From Deroplatys truncata (taxonomy: Eukaryota; Arthropoda; Insecta; Mantodea; Mantidae), in NCBI GenBank assembly GCA_030765065.1, contig CM060990.1:459442321-459506320 (forward strand): a stretch of DNA of 64,000 bases. Reading direction: 5' to 3'. The notes under the pieces were generated by a model. That model had not been told where the DNA came from. It searched no databases and worked only from the letters and a program-made list of their open reading frames with translations. Shown in pieces: positions 12,300-22,785 of the stretch. The translations under genes and the position numbers were made by a program. Position 1 is the first letter of the stretch. Each line of letters opens with the position of its first letter.

Positions 12300-13490
12300 A
12301 CAATGTCACATGATATATAGGTCCTCTGATTTCACCCTACCGGTTTAAAACAAACCATAAGCCATTTAGAATAGTGCGGTTACTTCTTTGGAGTAAAGTT
12401 AAAGTGTTGGCTTATAAAATTAGGATTCCGGGTTCAGTTCTCGGCCGGAGGAGAACTTGTTATGGCCTTTAATTATGTTTATTTCATATTCTCCGAAGAG
12501 TAAGGAAGAATTAAAGGCAAGCATAAATCGCTTCTGGTTGAACGAAAGAGTGAAGTATGTTGTTTCCTTAATTTGTCTGAGAACAAGCACCATAAAGCGT
12601 AATTAGGTGATATTGCTTCTTAATCTCACTGCATAAGAAGTAAAGCAGGGGGATTCGGGAACATCCAAAATATTCTATTCATGAGTTTCCGGCCTTCCTT
12701 ACAGATGGATTTTGTTTTGGAAGGAGACACTCAGCTGTTTCTAGTGCTCCTTATGCGTTTCAAACACCTGCGATAACCTAAAAGCAAGTCTCCCTTTCGT
12801 CGAATGTATTCAATTGAAAGCCCAGAGCTCAGAATCACAGTAGCTCTTTGGTAGAGCGCCGGCTTCTGGAACTGAAGTATGGAGGTTCAAATACCGACAG
12901 ATAGTCTTTTTTTCTTTCTTTCCGGATTCTACCAAAATGCAGAAGCTTGTTTCAGATCTTCAATGTTTTACAATATTTTAAAAGTATACGATAGAATTCT
13001 TTAGTTAACTGAAGCTCTCTCATTTTACAGGCATAAACCAAATATTCATTTGTAATTGAATAGCTGATTATAAAAAAATTCAAGCAAAACATTGCTTTTA
13101 TGTCTGTCGTATACTTCGTATTATTTCCAGTGCTGCAAGCTTAGAAAGTAAAAAATGCTGTTATTAACCTGTTGGGGTGCTACTAAACGCTGGAGTAGTG
13201 TCCTTTTAAACTACTTCCATTGCTACCGCCATCACTATCATAAATTTTGTTGATAACATTTGTTTCTCAAGAGCGAAAAGTCAATATGGCCATTATGTAA
13301 GTTCATTTTATACTATTTAGTTTAACAATTGCTAAAAAACAATTGCTAAAAGAGCACCCCAGCAGCAGTTATCCTTAATTAGATTAGAAAATGTATCCTC
13401 TTGACATATTTCAATTGCATAAATGCCCTGTGCTAAAAGTGCGCACTTCTTTCTTTCTTGATTTCCTTTCAAATTATAAAAACAAGTAAT
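12300..13490. other. No gene; scattered tRNA-like heads
   Basis: Apart from the tRNA-like sequence at 12834-12902 and a weaker one near 12410-12465 (GGGTTCAGTTCTCGG), I see nothing. A short direct duplication of CAATTGCTAAAA occurs near 13326-13350. Confidence 0.4.
12834..12902 (+). repeat. tRNA-like sequence (SINE head or tRNA pseudogene)
   Basis: TAGCTCTTTGGTAGAGC is a near-perfect A-box/D-arm and GGAGGTTCAAATACC a B-box. The acceptor stem does not pair and the T stem is weak, so a working tRNA is unlikely. Confidence 0.5.
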
Positions 13491-13499
13491 TGATTATTA

Positions 13500-14065
13500 A
13501 CCGAGCGGGATGGTTCAGGTGGTTACGCCTGTAGCCCGCATTCGGGAGGTCACGCGATCGATCCCCGACGACTGTCTACTCTCACCCATGGCTTTTTTGG
13601 GGTTTTTTCCGGGTTGTCAGCCCAATGCTTGAGTGGTTTCTTTCATCCCCCAAGTTTTCTGTCCCTCCATTTCGTACCATTCATTATTTCATTCATTTTT
13701 CATCCCGTTGGTCTCTTTCAGGGTCGGAAGCGTCGGCGATGGTGTTTCGTGGCAGAGTAAAAGGATGCCCTTTGTGACTCTCTCCGTCCCTCGGCTTTCG
13801 GCTGGCTGCCGGGGTATTGGAACCCCCTTGAGGGCATTGGACCACCTCTGGGTGGAGTGGGGTCCACGGTCTGCCTGTCCTCTGTCGGGGTGTCTCTATC
13901 TGGAAACTTAGGGAACCTCATTGCTGTGCTGTCACTCCTGGTTCCGGCCGGTGTCTCCTCTCGACTCATACTTTCTCCCCGGGAAGCTTCCTCGTGGGGC
14001 GTAGGTACAATACCCACTCTGGATCGGTGCCGAGCCCTTACGTAGTCAATCTAATCCAAGCCAAG
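13500..14065 (+). mobile_element. SINE-A copy, 566 bp, best reference
   Basis: Perfect 9-bp target duplication TGATTATTA at 13491-13499 and 14066-14074. The copy starts ACCGAGCGGGATGGTTCAGG (A box) with the B-box region GGTCACGCGATCGATCC about 40 bp on. Then come the CCCATGG...TTTTTTGGGG core, CCCAATGCTTGAGTGG, a CATTTC/CATTCATT-rich stretch, GGGTCGGAAGCGTCGGCG and a GC-rich body ending AATCCAAGCCAAG. This is the longest and cleanest copy, so it serves as reference for the others. The four open frames inside it are not genes. Confidence 0.9.
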
Positions 14066-14074
14066 TGATTATTA

Positions 14075-15225
14075 TTTATAGAAAAAGATCGTTTCTTAAA
14101 TTAAATTTATATAAGTGCAGACTAATATGCTACAGAGTAATGGTGTTAAAACAACAATTAAAACGTAGAAGTCAAAAGCCTGCTGATTTGGTAGATGAGC
14201 GCCGTGACCTCGCACAAGCCTGTGGCTCCGCCCTCCACTGGCTAGGGATGAATCAACAACGGGTACGCGACTCCTTTCGAATCGTGGCACAGACGCTTTT
14301 GTGAGGGACTGTACAAGAAAAGTATAGAGCTTCCAGAATATGCCCTAACCCCTTTCACGGGATTTTGTGTCTTGGCAGTTAGACATGCCACAGCCGGCTT
14401 GTAGTCTAACTTCTCCTCTTAAAAATCTATGTATGAATTCCTACCCTATTAGCAAATGCTGGTAATTTAGTCCTACTCTAGGTAAACAGGCATTGTATCG
14501 TGTAAAAATATTCCGACTGAAACAATTTAGTTTGGTCAATCTAATGTTTCTGATTTCATTTAATATGTTTTCCTGGAATTCTTCCAATGTGATAGAATTT
14601 GTTTTGTATATCTTGTCCTTCAGGCTACCCCAAAAATAAAAATTACAGTGTGCTAGATCTGGGTAGTAAAAGCGTTATACGCCAGCACTAATCATTTTAT
14701 TTCTCTTCCTCCGTCACCTTAATAAAGAATGGGGTATATGCCATTTCTGTTACTTCTGCATCAAACTCCAGATAGGCCAGTTACAGCAGGCGACAGTGGT
14801 TGAGACGCAAAACACCGTGAGGGTGTTAAAGATATATTCTGGAAGCCCGAAACTTCAAAATGTTTTTCCAAAAGCGTTACTTCTAAGAATTGACGAATGC
14901 AATTTTCCAAGCCCTCATCACACAAATATGGATTACAGCAACTAATGAGAGTGTTAAAAAGCCATGTGGTACACAATCTATGCAGCCTCGCAGAGAAATC
15001 TTGCAGCATCACCATGGATTGATTTGTCCTAATAGGTTTATGCAAAGCTTCAGAAAAGGGGTTTTATGTTTACCACAAAGAATCAAGATGACTTTAGAGG
15101 AACTTCACTATGAATTAATATAAAACAGAATTCACTTCGTCCAGCCATTCACAATAGCCTTCAATTAAAAGCAGGAGCAGAGCGTCAATAGATGTGGTGG
15201 AAGCATTGCTTTAATTCTCAATAAA
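14075..15225. other. No gene; possible diverged repeat
   Basis: A GC-richer block at 14185-14300 (GAGCGCCGTGACCTC..) may be another tRNA-like repeat, but neither pol III box is convincing. The open frames at 14761-15045 and 14890-15123 overlap antisense and show no motif. Confidence 0.35.
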
Positions 15226-15227
15226 GC

Positions 15228-15420
15228 CGGCCCTCGTAGCCGTGGACGATGGTGCGTTTAGCTTCTGCGTTCCGCCAAGCTGAGGGTCGTGGTTCTGACC
15301 GCCATGGACATGGGTGTTTGTGTGTTTCTGTGCTGTATATGTGTTTATATATAACAGTAATTGTGGTGATAAGCGGTAAGAAGTAAAACACGATAATCAT
15401 AAACCGGGAAAAACAAGAGG
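15228..15420 (+). mobile_element. SINE-B copy
   Basis: Begins GGCCCTCGTAGCCGTGG and contains CTTCTGCGTTCCGCCAAGCTG, then GTCGTGGTTCTGACC as a decayed B box, ATGGACATGGGTGTTTGTGTG and an AT-rich tail with GATAAGCGGTAA. All of these recur in order, on the opposite strand, at 44340-44530. It is distinct from SINE-A in both head and body. Confidence 0.75.
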
Positions 15421-15603
15421 AAAATAAAATAAAACACTTCATTATATGGCATGTTTATTATGTGGCAAATGAATGCAAGTATATAAACGTATTCTTATTT
15501 CACATTTTGCGTTATACGTACATCGTGTTGACACCGAGTTGGAACGCGCTCGCTGTCTGAGATGTTAACTTCCAAGCTTCCTATCACTCACAATGAGTTG
15601 GTA

Positions 15604-15608
<5 letters not shown>

Positions 15609-15641
<33 letters not shown>
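15609..15641. repeat. (GA)n microsatellite
   Basis: About 16 GA units. Confidence 0.95.
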
Positions 15642-15644
<3 letters not shown>

Positions 15645-16100
15645 GGTAGTTTCCTTTATGCGGATACTACAGCAAGGTATGTAAAGGGAAAGCTGCTTCT
15701 TGAGTCAACTTTTGAACTTTTTCGAGGGAAGGAGCTTTTCTCTAAGGGATGTGGTGGTCGTTGGGAAGGGCTGCTTGTCTTCTTGTCTTCACTCAGTGGT
15801 CAGTGATAGCCTGATCGGCAAACGGTAAACACGTAAGACAGCTTTTTACAGTGTTAAAAGGTGAACAGTTATCAAATAAACAATTAAGTAGTTTATTGGT
15901 TTACTAGAGTAAACTTCATAGACATTGGTATAGTAGTCATTGTGTAATCATCATTGTGCCATTTAAAACTTTTACAAACACCGTTTATTGCAAGTACATA
16001 CAGCGATAAACTTCAGCTAATGCAGAGTGGTCCCCCAAAGTCTTTCCTTAACCTTCAAACAAAGTTACAGACATGCGTTAGGCGCTTTAGTATGAATTTT
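15645..16100. other. No gene seen
   Basis: Probably includes the unresolved 5' end of the hAT transposon that follows, but I could not place a terminal inverted repeat. Confidence 0.35.
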
Positions 16101-16145
16101 TATGAGGAAATTCCTTGATTGTACGCGTTTTAAAAACTTAACAAA

Positions 16146-18330
16146 ATGTTCTGTCTGCTATGTCTACTATTCTCCAAAGAAAGACACGTTTTAAATAGTA
16201 CAGGATATGATGATTTGTATAACATTTATAAGGCGAACAAGCGACATAGGAACGCTACTAATCATTTTGCTTGTCTTAAAGAACTTAAGTTGTTTGGCAA
16301 TAATAATAATAATACAAGATTTGAATTCGTTCTCAGCATTCAATATAAAATTGCAATAGAAAAGCAAAATGAATCAGTAAGGCAAAATAGAAAATTTGTC
16401 GGACATTTAATCACTGCAGTCTGCGTTTTAGGTCAAAGTCTTGCCTTTAGGGATCATGATGAAAGCAATTTATCTCCCAATAGAGGCAAATGCAATGAAC
16501 TTCTCAAAGTGTTAACACGCAATGATTTGGAATGGCGTTATCATTTAGAGTCATTAAGTTTGTTTCGAAGTTCTTCTCCTGATATAGAAAATGAGTTAGT
16601 CAAGCTTTTTCCAAATTAATGATCTTTGAAACCAAAAAAGAAAATTTCCTATGCTAATTTTGTGGCTTTAATCCTAGACGAGACTTCAGATATCACTATG
16701 AAGCGTCAAATATCTTCAATTATTAGGTATGCCACAAGTGATGGTGAAGTTGAAGAACGATTTTTACGCTTCACAGATGTACGAGGTGACGGTTTTGATA
16801 CTTCCATCTTTAAGCATCCTGTTGGACTGTTAAGTGAGTATGAATGTGGTTCTAAACTTGTGGCACAGACCTATGATGACTAAACAACGCGGTGGTTTGC
16901 AAGCAAAAATTCGATAGCATTGTATAAATGACATATTTGTCCACTGTTACGCACATAAATTACATCTAGTGCTTTCTCAGTTTACCAATTTCATTAAGGA
17001 AGTAAGGGTGTTCTTTGCCTCTCCCCTAGCTTTGGTAACTTATTTTTTTAAGTATACAAAGAGAACAGAGGCTTTCAACAGGCATCTTAAGAAAAGATTT
17101 CCAACCGTGGCACCAACTCGTTGGCAATATCAAAGCCGCCTAGTTGAAATTGTCTGGGAATATAAATATGGGACTGAAAGTCTTGTTGTTTCTATTATTG
17201 AAAATCCAAATGATGGGATATGGAAACAGTTTCCGCGGCTCGTGGTGTTCTTTGGCTTTTAAGCAATTTCGATTTCAATTTCATGTGGACACTTTCTTGA
17301 ATTCTGCTCATTCCAATGCCCTCTTTAAAATCCAACAAACCAAATGAACTGACCCAGAATTTTGCAGTAAAAAGATCGAGGAATTTAAAGACCACCTCAA
17401 AAGCTTGAGAAACAATTTTGATCAGTTCTGGACAAAAGTGTAAAATGCCACTTATTATTCGCATTGACTCAATGAAAGGGGAAGAAAGGAAATCTTCCTA
17501 TAGGCGGCTACATAATAAGATCATTGATGAAGTACACCATAAGTTTCCGAACGATTTTCGCAAAACCCAAAACTTTGCTTTTTTTACTCTCCTTGATTCA
17601 AAATATTTTCTTCTTCTTTAACGGATTACCCTCCTCGTTCTAGCACTTACACTCCAAGTACTTGGAAGTCAATACCTTGGGTCAGAAGCTTGTCGAGGAG
17701 CAAACAAACTATTACAGCATATCCAGGATGGGTGATCAGCCCAATGCCTGGTATGGCGGTGAAGAAAAAGGAGATGAAATGTAGTGATAAAAAGGGATCA
17801 AATTCGCGGTTCAAATTATCCAATCAATCCTTCGCCTAGCAACCGAGGAAAACCGCGAAAAAACCTTCTGTCAGATTGGTTGGTCTCGGGGGTTTGAATC
17901 TGGGACCGCAAGGATGTGGGCAGCAAACGTTACTGCCTGAGCCATCCCACTTAGCCCAAGCATTTTTATGACCATAAAATATAATTTCCAGAAACGCCTT
18001 TTTCATGTCTAAAACAGAATTACGGAGCTTTCTTTGAATTTGTGGCTTTGAAAAGTGAACTTATGGTAATCCATTCTGATCCAGATATGTTGAAAAACAG
18101 TGTGCATGACTTACACCAGTGCATGCAAAACTAGAGCTAACATCTGTTTTCCAACAAAAATCAAAACTTCACGAGTTAATATTAACCATACAAGCAACTA
18201 GTGCGGCAAATGAATCGTCATTTTCGGCCTTAAAATGAATAAAAGAACTATTTGGGAACCTCCTAGAGCCAGATTAAATTATCATCTCTTGCACTGATGA
18301 ATACTCAGAAGTCCCTGCTAGCCAAACTAC
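16146..18330 (+). pseudogene. hAT transposase relic (ZMYM1/DUF4371-like)
   Basis: The family cuts and pastes DNA with an RNase-H-fold domain, and this branch gave rise to vertebrate ZMYM1-like proteins. Visible in order: CLLCLLFSKERH and HRNATNHFACLKELKLFG (zinc-finger N-terminus, 16146-16330); ..NRKFVGHLITAVCVLGQ..LAFRDHDES (DUF4371, to ~16470); LDETSDITMKRQ, RFLRFTDV and KLVAQTYDD (catalytic core, 16670-16880); FPTVAPTRWQYQSRLVE (17098-17150); a weak part to ~17620; then, after the SINE at 17715-17962, KSELMVIHSDPDML and the dimerisation motif LTIQATSAANESSFSALK (near 18185-18235). It is broken by stops at 16618 and 16880, among others, and by frame changes around 16900-16970 and 17260-17420. 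It is inactive. Confidence 0.82.
17715..17962 (-). mobile_element. SINE-A copy (partial) inside the hAT relic
   Basis: On the minus strand: AAGTGGGATGGCTCAGGCAG (A box), a decayed B box, the core ACAGAAGGTTTTTTCGCGG and GTTGCTAGGCGAAGGATTG, then loss of similarity. Only the 5' ~250 bp of the family is present. It separates hAT segments that would otherwise be contiguous, so it inserted after the hAT. Confidence 0.72.
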
Positions 18331-18419
18331 AGTTCACACCGTGCTCAGGATGATGTTATTCACTTTGCAAAGAAAAATTGAAGAATTGTGCTGCATTAGA
18401 AAAAAGAGGTAAGAGTTTT

Positions 18420-19325
18420 AATATAGCAAAATTTTACTTACTGAAGCATTAGTGATGTTTATTATCCATGCAAAAATGTTTCGTCGTCTTTGCCTCACTT
18501 TGAAGCATTTCTTAATTGCTTCCCTCAAATCGAAAGTTAAGTTACGTCTCTGTTTAAAAGAGAAATTGTACGGCTACTTCATTCATTGGGAAACGTTCTC
18601 TTGGAAATATATCATTTTTGAACGAAATAGTTGCATAAAGGATATTAATTCAATCTCCTTAGTTTGATAGAGAGCTTATCTTTAAGTAAGATAACTATCT
18701 TCGATACTCTTACTTGTCTTGGTAATAACTCCCTTAATGCAACGCGTATTTCTGTAGAGAAGATCCCTTGAGACTCAAAACTGAGTCCTAAATTTAGCTT
18801 CACTATCGCCCCAGATGATATTTAACAAGAATGTTGTAAAATATCCCCTTTTTTTAAAAAAAATATCACCGTTTTCTCAATAAAGAAATATGTGATTATT
18901 TATTTCTCAACATTAACCTCCTCTTTCAAAAGTACAACAGGCAGCGAGTTCCATCGAAAGAAGTATGAGCGAAAAATTAATCCGCGTGTATTTTTATATT
19001 TTTTATCCTTAAACTCAGAAACTCAGTTTATCCTCAACCTCAATGATGTACTGGTGTTTGATGCTTCGTTGCTGGTTACCGTTTCCTCCTTTGTGCGTGC
19101 GCGCCCGCGTGTGTCTGTGCTGTTTTCGATGTATATATCCACACATACGCACGCATTTACACAGACTTAAACACACATTCCCTAGACGGGACTCGAACCC
19201 TCAGTCCCCTCTTGCACAGAACATCCAAGCAAAACGCCATTTTAATTTTTGAGGAGGTTCTATTTCTTGCTTCATCTTTTCTGTGATTGTCACTGTTCGG
19301 TTCACACACATGGATAAAAACAGCC
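18420..19325. other. No gene; possible SINE-B-like remnant
   Basis: 18420-19080 is AT-rich with nothing recognised. 19090-19215 has a GTGTGTCTGTG stretch and a GACTCGAACCC inverted B-box-like motif, resembling a reverse-strand SINE-B, but the match is too weak to call. Confidence 0.35.
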
Positions 19326-19329
19326 AACA

Positions 19330-19882
19330 TAACTTCTGTTACGGAAGGGACTCGGAATCGATCCAGAGTGGATATTGTACTTACGCCCCACGAGGGGGCG
19401 TCCCGGCAGGAAGGATGAGGCGAGAGGAGACACCGGGCGGCCGGGTCCAGGAGCGACGGTAAGTAATGACAGGGTCCCTAAGTTTCCAGATATAGACGGA
19501 CAGGCACACTGGGGACCCCACCGCGCACAGAGGGGGTCCAACGCTCCTCAAGGGGGTTCGAATGTCCTGGTAGCCAGCCGAAAGCCGAGGGACGGAGAGA
19601 GTTACAAAGAGCATCCTTTCCCCTACCACGCTGCTCCGAAACACCATCGCCGACACTTCCGACCCTGAAAGAGACCAACGCGATGAACAATGAATGAAAT
19701 GAACAATGAAACGAAATGGAGGGAAATTCAGGTGCTGGAAGAAACCACTCCAGCATTCGCCTGATGACCCGGGAAAACCCCCGAAAAAACCCACGAGTCA
19801 TAGTGGGCGGTTGGCGGGGATCGATCCCGGGACCTCCCGAATACGGGCCACGGACGTTGCCGCCTGAGCCATCCTGCTCGGT
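19330..19882 (-). mobile_element. SINE-A copy, near full length
   Basis: On the minus strand it starts ACCGAGCAGGATGGCTCAGG at ~19882, with a good B box (GGTCCCGGGATCGATCCCC), core GGGTTTTTTCGGGGG and GGCGAATGCTGGAGTGG, then the GC-rich body matching 13500-14065 throughout. AAAACA(N)CCAA at both flanks may be a diverged target duplication. Long overlapping frames on both strands (19375-19801) are SINE shadows. Confidence 0.85.
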
Positions 19883-19889
19883 AAAACAT

Positions 19890-19985
19890 CCAAACTCGAG
19901 GGGGGACTCGAACCAGCAGACCTACGCCACGAAACACCAAGCGTAAGCGTCGTAGGAGAGCGCCCATTGGGACCGGCTGTACTTG
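19890..19985 (-). repeat. tRNA-like head of another repeat
   Basis: The minus strand reads CTGGTTCGAGTCCCCCCTCG, a good B box, about 50 bp after CCAATGGGCGCTCTCCTACG. No cloverleaf closes. It abuts the SINE-A 5' end, so the two may have inserted side by side. Confidence 0.4.
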
Positions 19986-20239
19986 CAGCGTGAAAACCTG
20001 CACGCTTCATAGCATCATTACAAAGATGGTAAGTAGTGCTGTTCCTACCTCCCGCTTGCGTCGACACAGAGATACTAAGCCTAAACTATCCTAAACAGCT
20101 AAAAAGTCTTTGGGAAATTTTAAATTTCTCTATGATAATATGGAATATAAACTTGGTATGGTATCTCGGAATAACTAAACTGACCTTGTAGTTAAACTGG
20201 GATAACGTGCATCAGAAAAGGACATAATTCTCGTTCATG

Positions 20240-20320
20240 AGTTTCGTACAGTGGCACAGCGGTGGAAGACGGCAAGGAAATATGTAGATCCGTAGCGAAT
20301 CCCGGTCATGGTGTTCAATT
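20240..20320 (+). repeat. tRNA-like head (weak)
   Basis: ACAGTGGCACAGCGGTGG resembles an A box, and ATCCGTAGCGAATCCCGG a decayed B box, at tRNA spacing. Confidence 0.3.
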
Positions 20321-20329
20321 TTTTCAAAT

Positions 20330-22215
20330 CCGATTGAACCTTCTAGTAGAGTCCACAAGCCACCAGAGAGAAACAATAAATTATAGATGTTTAGTATACC
20401 TATATGTTATGCTAACTAAATGTATGTAACAGAATATAATAAAAGTCTAATATAAAACACATTCCGCTTTGTTTGTTCAGACGTCCAGCTGCTGCTGGCA
20501 TTGTTGTAAAGAGTAGATGCTGTATTAAAATATAGGGGGAAAATATTGCTACCCATTCATGTTCCAGCTGTGGAATAAGCTGCCTGGGAAGAGATTTTGC
20601 GCTTCCCTTCCTTTTTACCCTTCAGACGTGAATAAAATCAATTAATCATAATTTTCTGCCCAAGTTCAGTTGCTTCACCACCATCACAGCCTCCTCCATT
20701 CATCCATCTTCTCCATATTTTCATTCATCTCTACATATAGACATATCGCAACATTGTCCAGCTAGCATTTGGTATCTCCTTTCCAGAACCCTTTAGCCAC
20801 TAAGCACTCCTTTCAGTTTCTCTCTTAACAAGTATTTTCCTCTGGTGCAGTGACCTAGGCAATTTATTTTCCTTGTGTTAATTAGTTTCAGTATTTGTTC
20901 ATGCGCCTACTATTTCTATAACGGCTTCATTAATTATTTCTTTCTGTCAAGTTCACAAGGTACATTGCTCTGTACATTCCCATTCAGATGCCTACGGTAA
21001 TTTTCCGTCACTTGTCTCAACATCAAGCATTTCATCAATATCTTCCTCGGTTCTAGTTCACAGAAGATGCTTCTTTTTCCATTAAAATCATTCTTTGCAA
21101 TTGCTGTCCTCTTTTAGAAGTCTTGACATCAGCTCGTATTACCACCTGTGGTAGATTCCAAGTATCTAATTCCATTCACTTGCTTCCCTATATTAGTATT
21201 AACCTTGTTTGGGACATTACTACCATGGTGCGGTCACAGAAACCGCTCATCACTAAGAGGGTGTAAAGGTCATAATTATAGTTTTAAAACACCTTGTTTT
21301 GGATATAAAGGAGGAGATGTTTTACAATTAAAATAAAAACCATGAATGAAATTTGTTTATATCATTCGTATATAAATTATGTTCAAAAAACTCTCAGTAA
21401 ATCAATACAGTATCCTTAGTTCTGCATTCCTATGTACACTGAATTTTAAAATATGAGTACATTAGCATGTTTATACCTTTTTAAGGAAATAATAACATAA
21501 AAAATTAAGTATAAAAACATGAAAAATGAGAGACCACATAACTACAGCCATTCAAAAAATTACTCGCTTAATAGCATATCATCGCTAGAATCATTGTGAC
21601 ATTTCAAGCTTATGTCTACGGAATTTTCTACGGAATCATCTTTTGGAATAGTTTGTCCCTTAAAAGTAAAATATTAATTCAAAACAGGATGAATGAGTAC
21701 TTCAGTTTCGCCACAATCGCTATAACCTAATTGTTCTTAGCATCCATTTACAATTTCGTCAAACATGAAATAAAGCATTCACCTATTGTCTTGTTTGAGT
21801 TAAAAGTATTACTAGCTCTTTTTATAGCGGAATTGTCTCTCCATTGAGTATATTTTTCAACGTTGGAGGTTCACATGCAGACTGGAAGCTACTGAGTCAT
21901 TGGTAGGAAAACATAATTCACGATTATCGACGAGAGTCTCAAATACCGCACCACATTAATAAAAGGATAAAACCTATTTCGTTCATCGGTTCGAAGGTTT
22001 GATGATAATTGAGAATTTATGCCCCACGATCCTTACCATCACTCCACCTCCGCCACCATCACCAGTTGTTCTGTATCCAAGCGGATAAAGTTTAATATCA
22101 TACCTTTTAAGATGTCGAAAACAATAAGATTTGAACACACCAAATGTTGCTACATTTCAGTTTTACAGAAGAATCCACCTTCATTTAAAATACGGCGAAG
22201 TTCAGTTAACTGTAA
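20330..22215. other. No gene seen
   Basis: 20540-20640 reads, in broken frames, like the ..LWNKLP... tail of some LINE ORF2 proteins, but it is too short to call. The rest is AT-rich with no motif. Confidence 0.35.
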
Positions 22216-22216
22216 A

Positions 22217-22675
22217 ACACCGAGCGTGATGGCTCAGGTGGTAACGTCTGTGGCCCGCGATTCCCGCGACCGACCTTCCTGACCCATGGATTTTTTTCGG
22301 GGTTTCCCCTGGTCGCTAGGTGAATGCTTGGAAGGTTCATTACATTCCCTGAATTTCCTGTCCCTCCATTTCATCTCCATTCTCATTTCACTTCACCTTT
22401 CATCGGCTTGGTTGAGAAAGTGTCGGCAGGAGTCTCGGCGTTACATGGCGAGGGAAAAATGTAACCCTTCGTCCGTGGAATGGGGACGGTCTCCGAGTCC
22501 CGGGCCCCCAGTGCGATGTGTAACCCTGTAGGGGGGAGCCGGTTTGCACCAGCTGTCATCCGAGACGTTTCAATCTGTAATCTCTGCCCTATCGTGCCTC
22601 CTGATCCGGCCGCCCTCTGTCTCCTCTCACTTCATCTCTCCCTCCCGGGAGGACCCGACACCACCTAGGAATAAG
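22217..22675 (+). mobile_element. SINE-A copy, shortened body
   Basis: ACCGAGCGTGATGGCTCAGG (A box), decayed B box, CCCATGGATTTTTTTCGGGG core, GGTGAATGCTTGGAAGG, the CATTTC-rich block and a body related to but shorter than 13500-14065. Ends near AGGAATAAGTCC. No clear target duplication. Confidence 0.8.
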
Positions 22676-22699
22676 TCCACCACACTGAAATAGGTTTGG

Positions 22700-22712
22700 C
22701 TACTGACGTCAC
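22700..22712. promoter_or_regulatory. CRE-like TGACGTCA upstream of the THAP relic
   Basis: A perfect TGACGTCA palindrome lies ~80 bp 5' of the THAP ATG at 22786. It may be a remnant of the element's promoter or chance. Confidence 0.25.
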
Positions 22713-22785
22713 AGTCAGGAGTCCTTCGATATGGTGGTTGTAGATTTGATGTACATTTAATTTGTGTTTTATATCAAAGTGTAAA

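Larger units (their letters stand above)
16100..18420 (+). mobile_element. hAT-superfamily DNA transposon (ZMYM1-like), decayed
   Basis: Carries the N-terminal zinc-finger/DUF4371 region, the middle of an RNase-H-like transposase and, after an inserted SINE, the C-terminal hAT dimerisation region. Element ends and the expected 8-bp target duplication were not found. Confidence 0.8.

Noticed and set aside
13633-14045. Overlapping GC-rich open frames as genes (also at 8447-9056, 19375-19801, 22286-22668, 60436-61000)
   Set aside because: The same frames recur with the SINE-A body at several loci; they are shadows of the repeat.
20540-20640. LINE ORF2 tail (LWNKLP-like)
   Set aside because: Fewer than 30 codons in a broken frame, with no RT sequence nearby.
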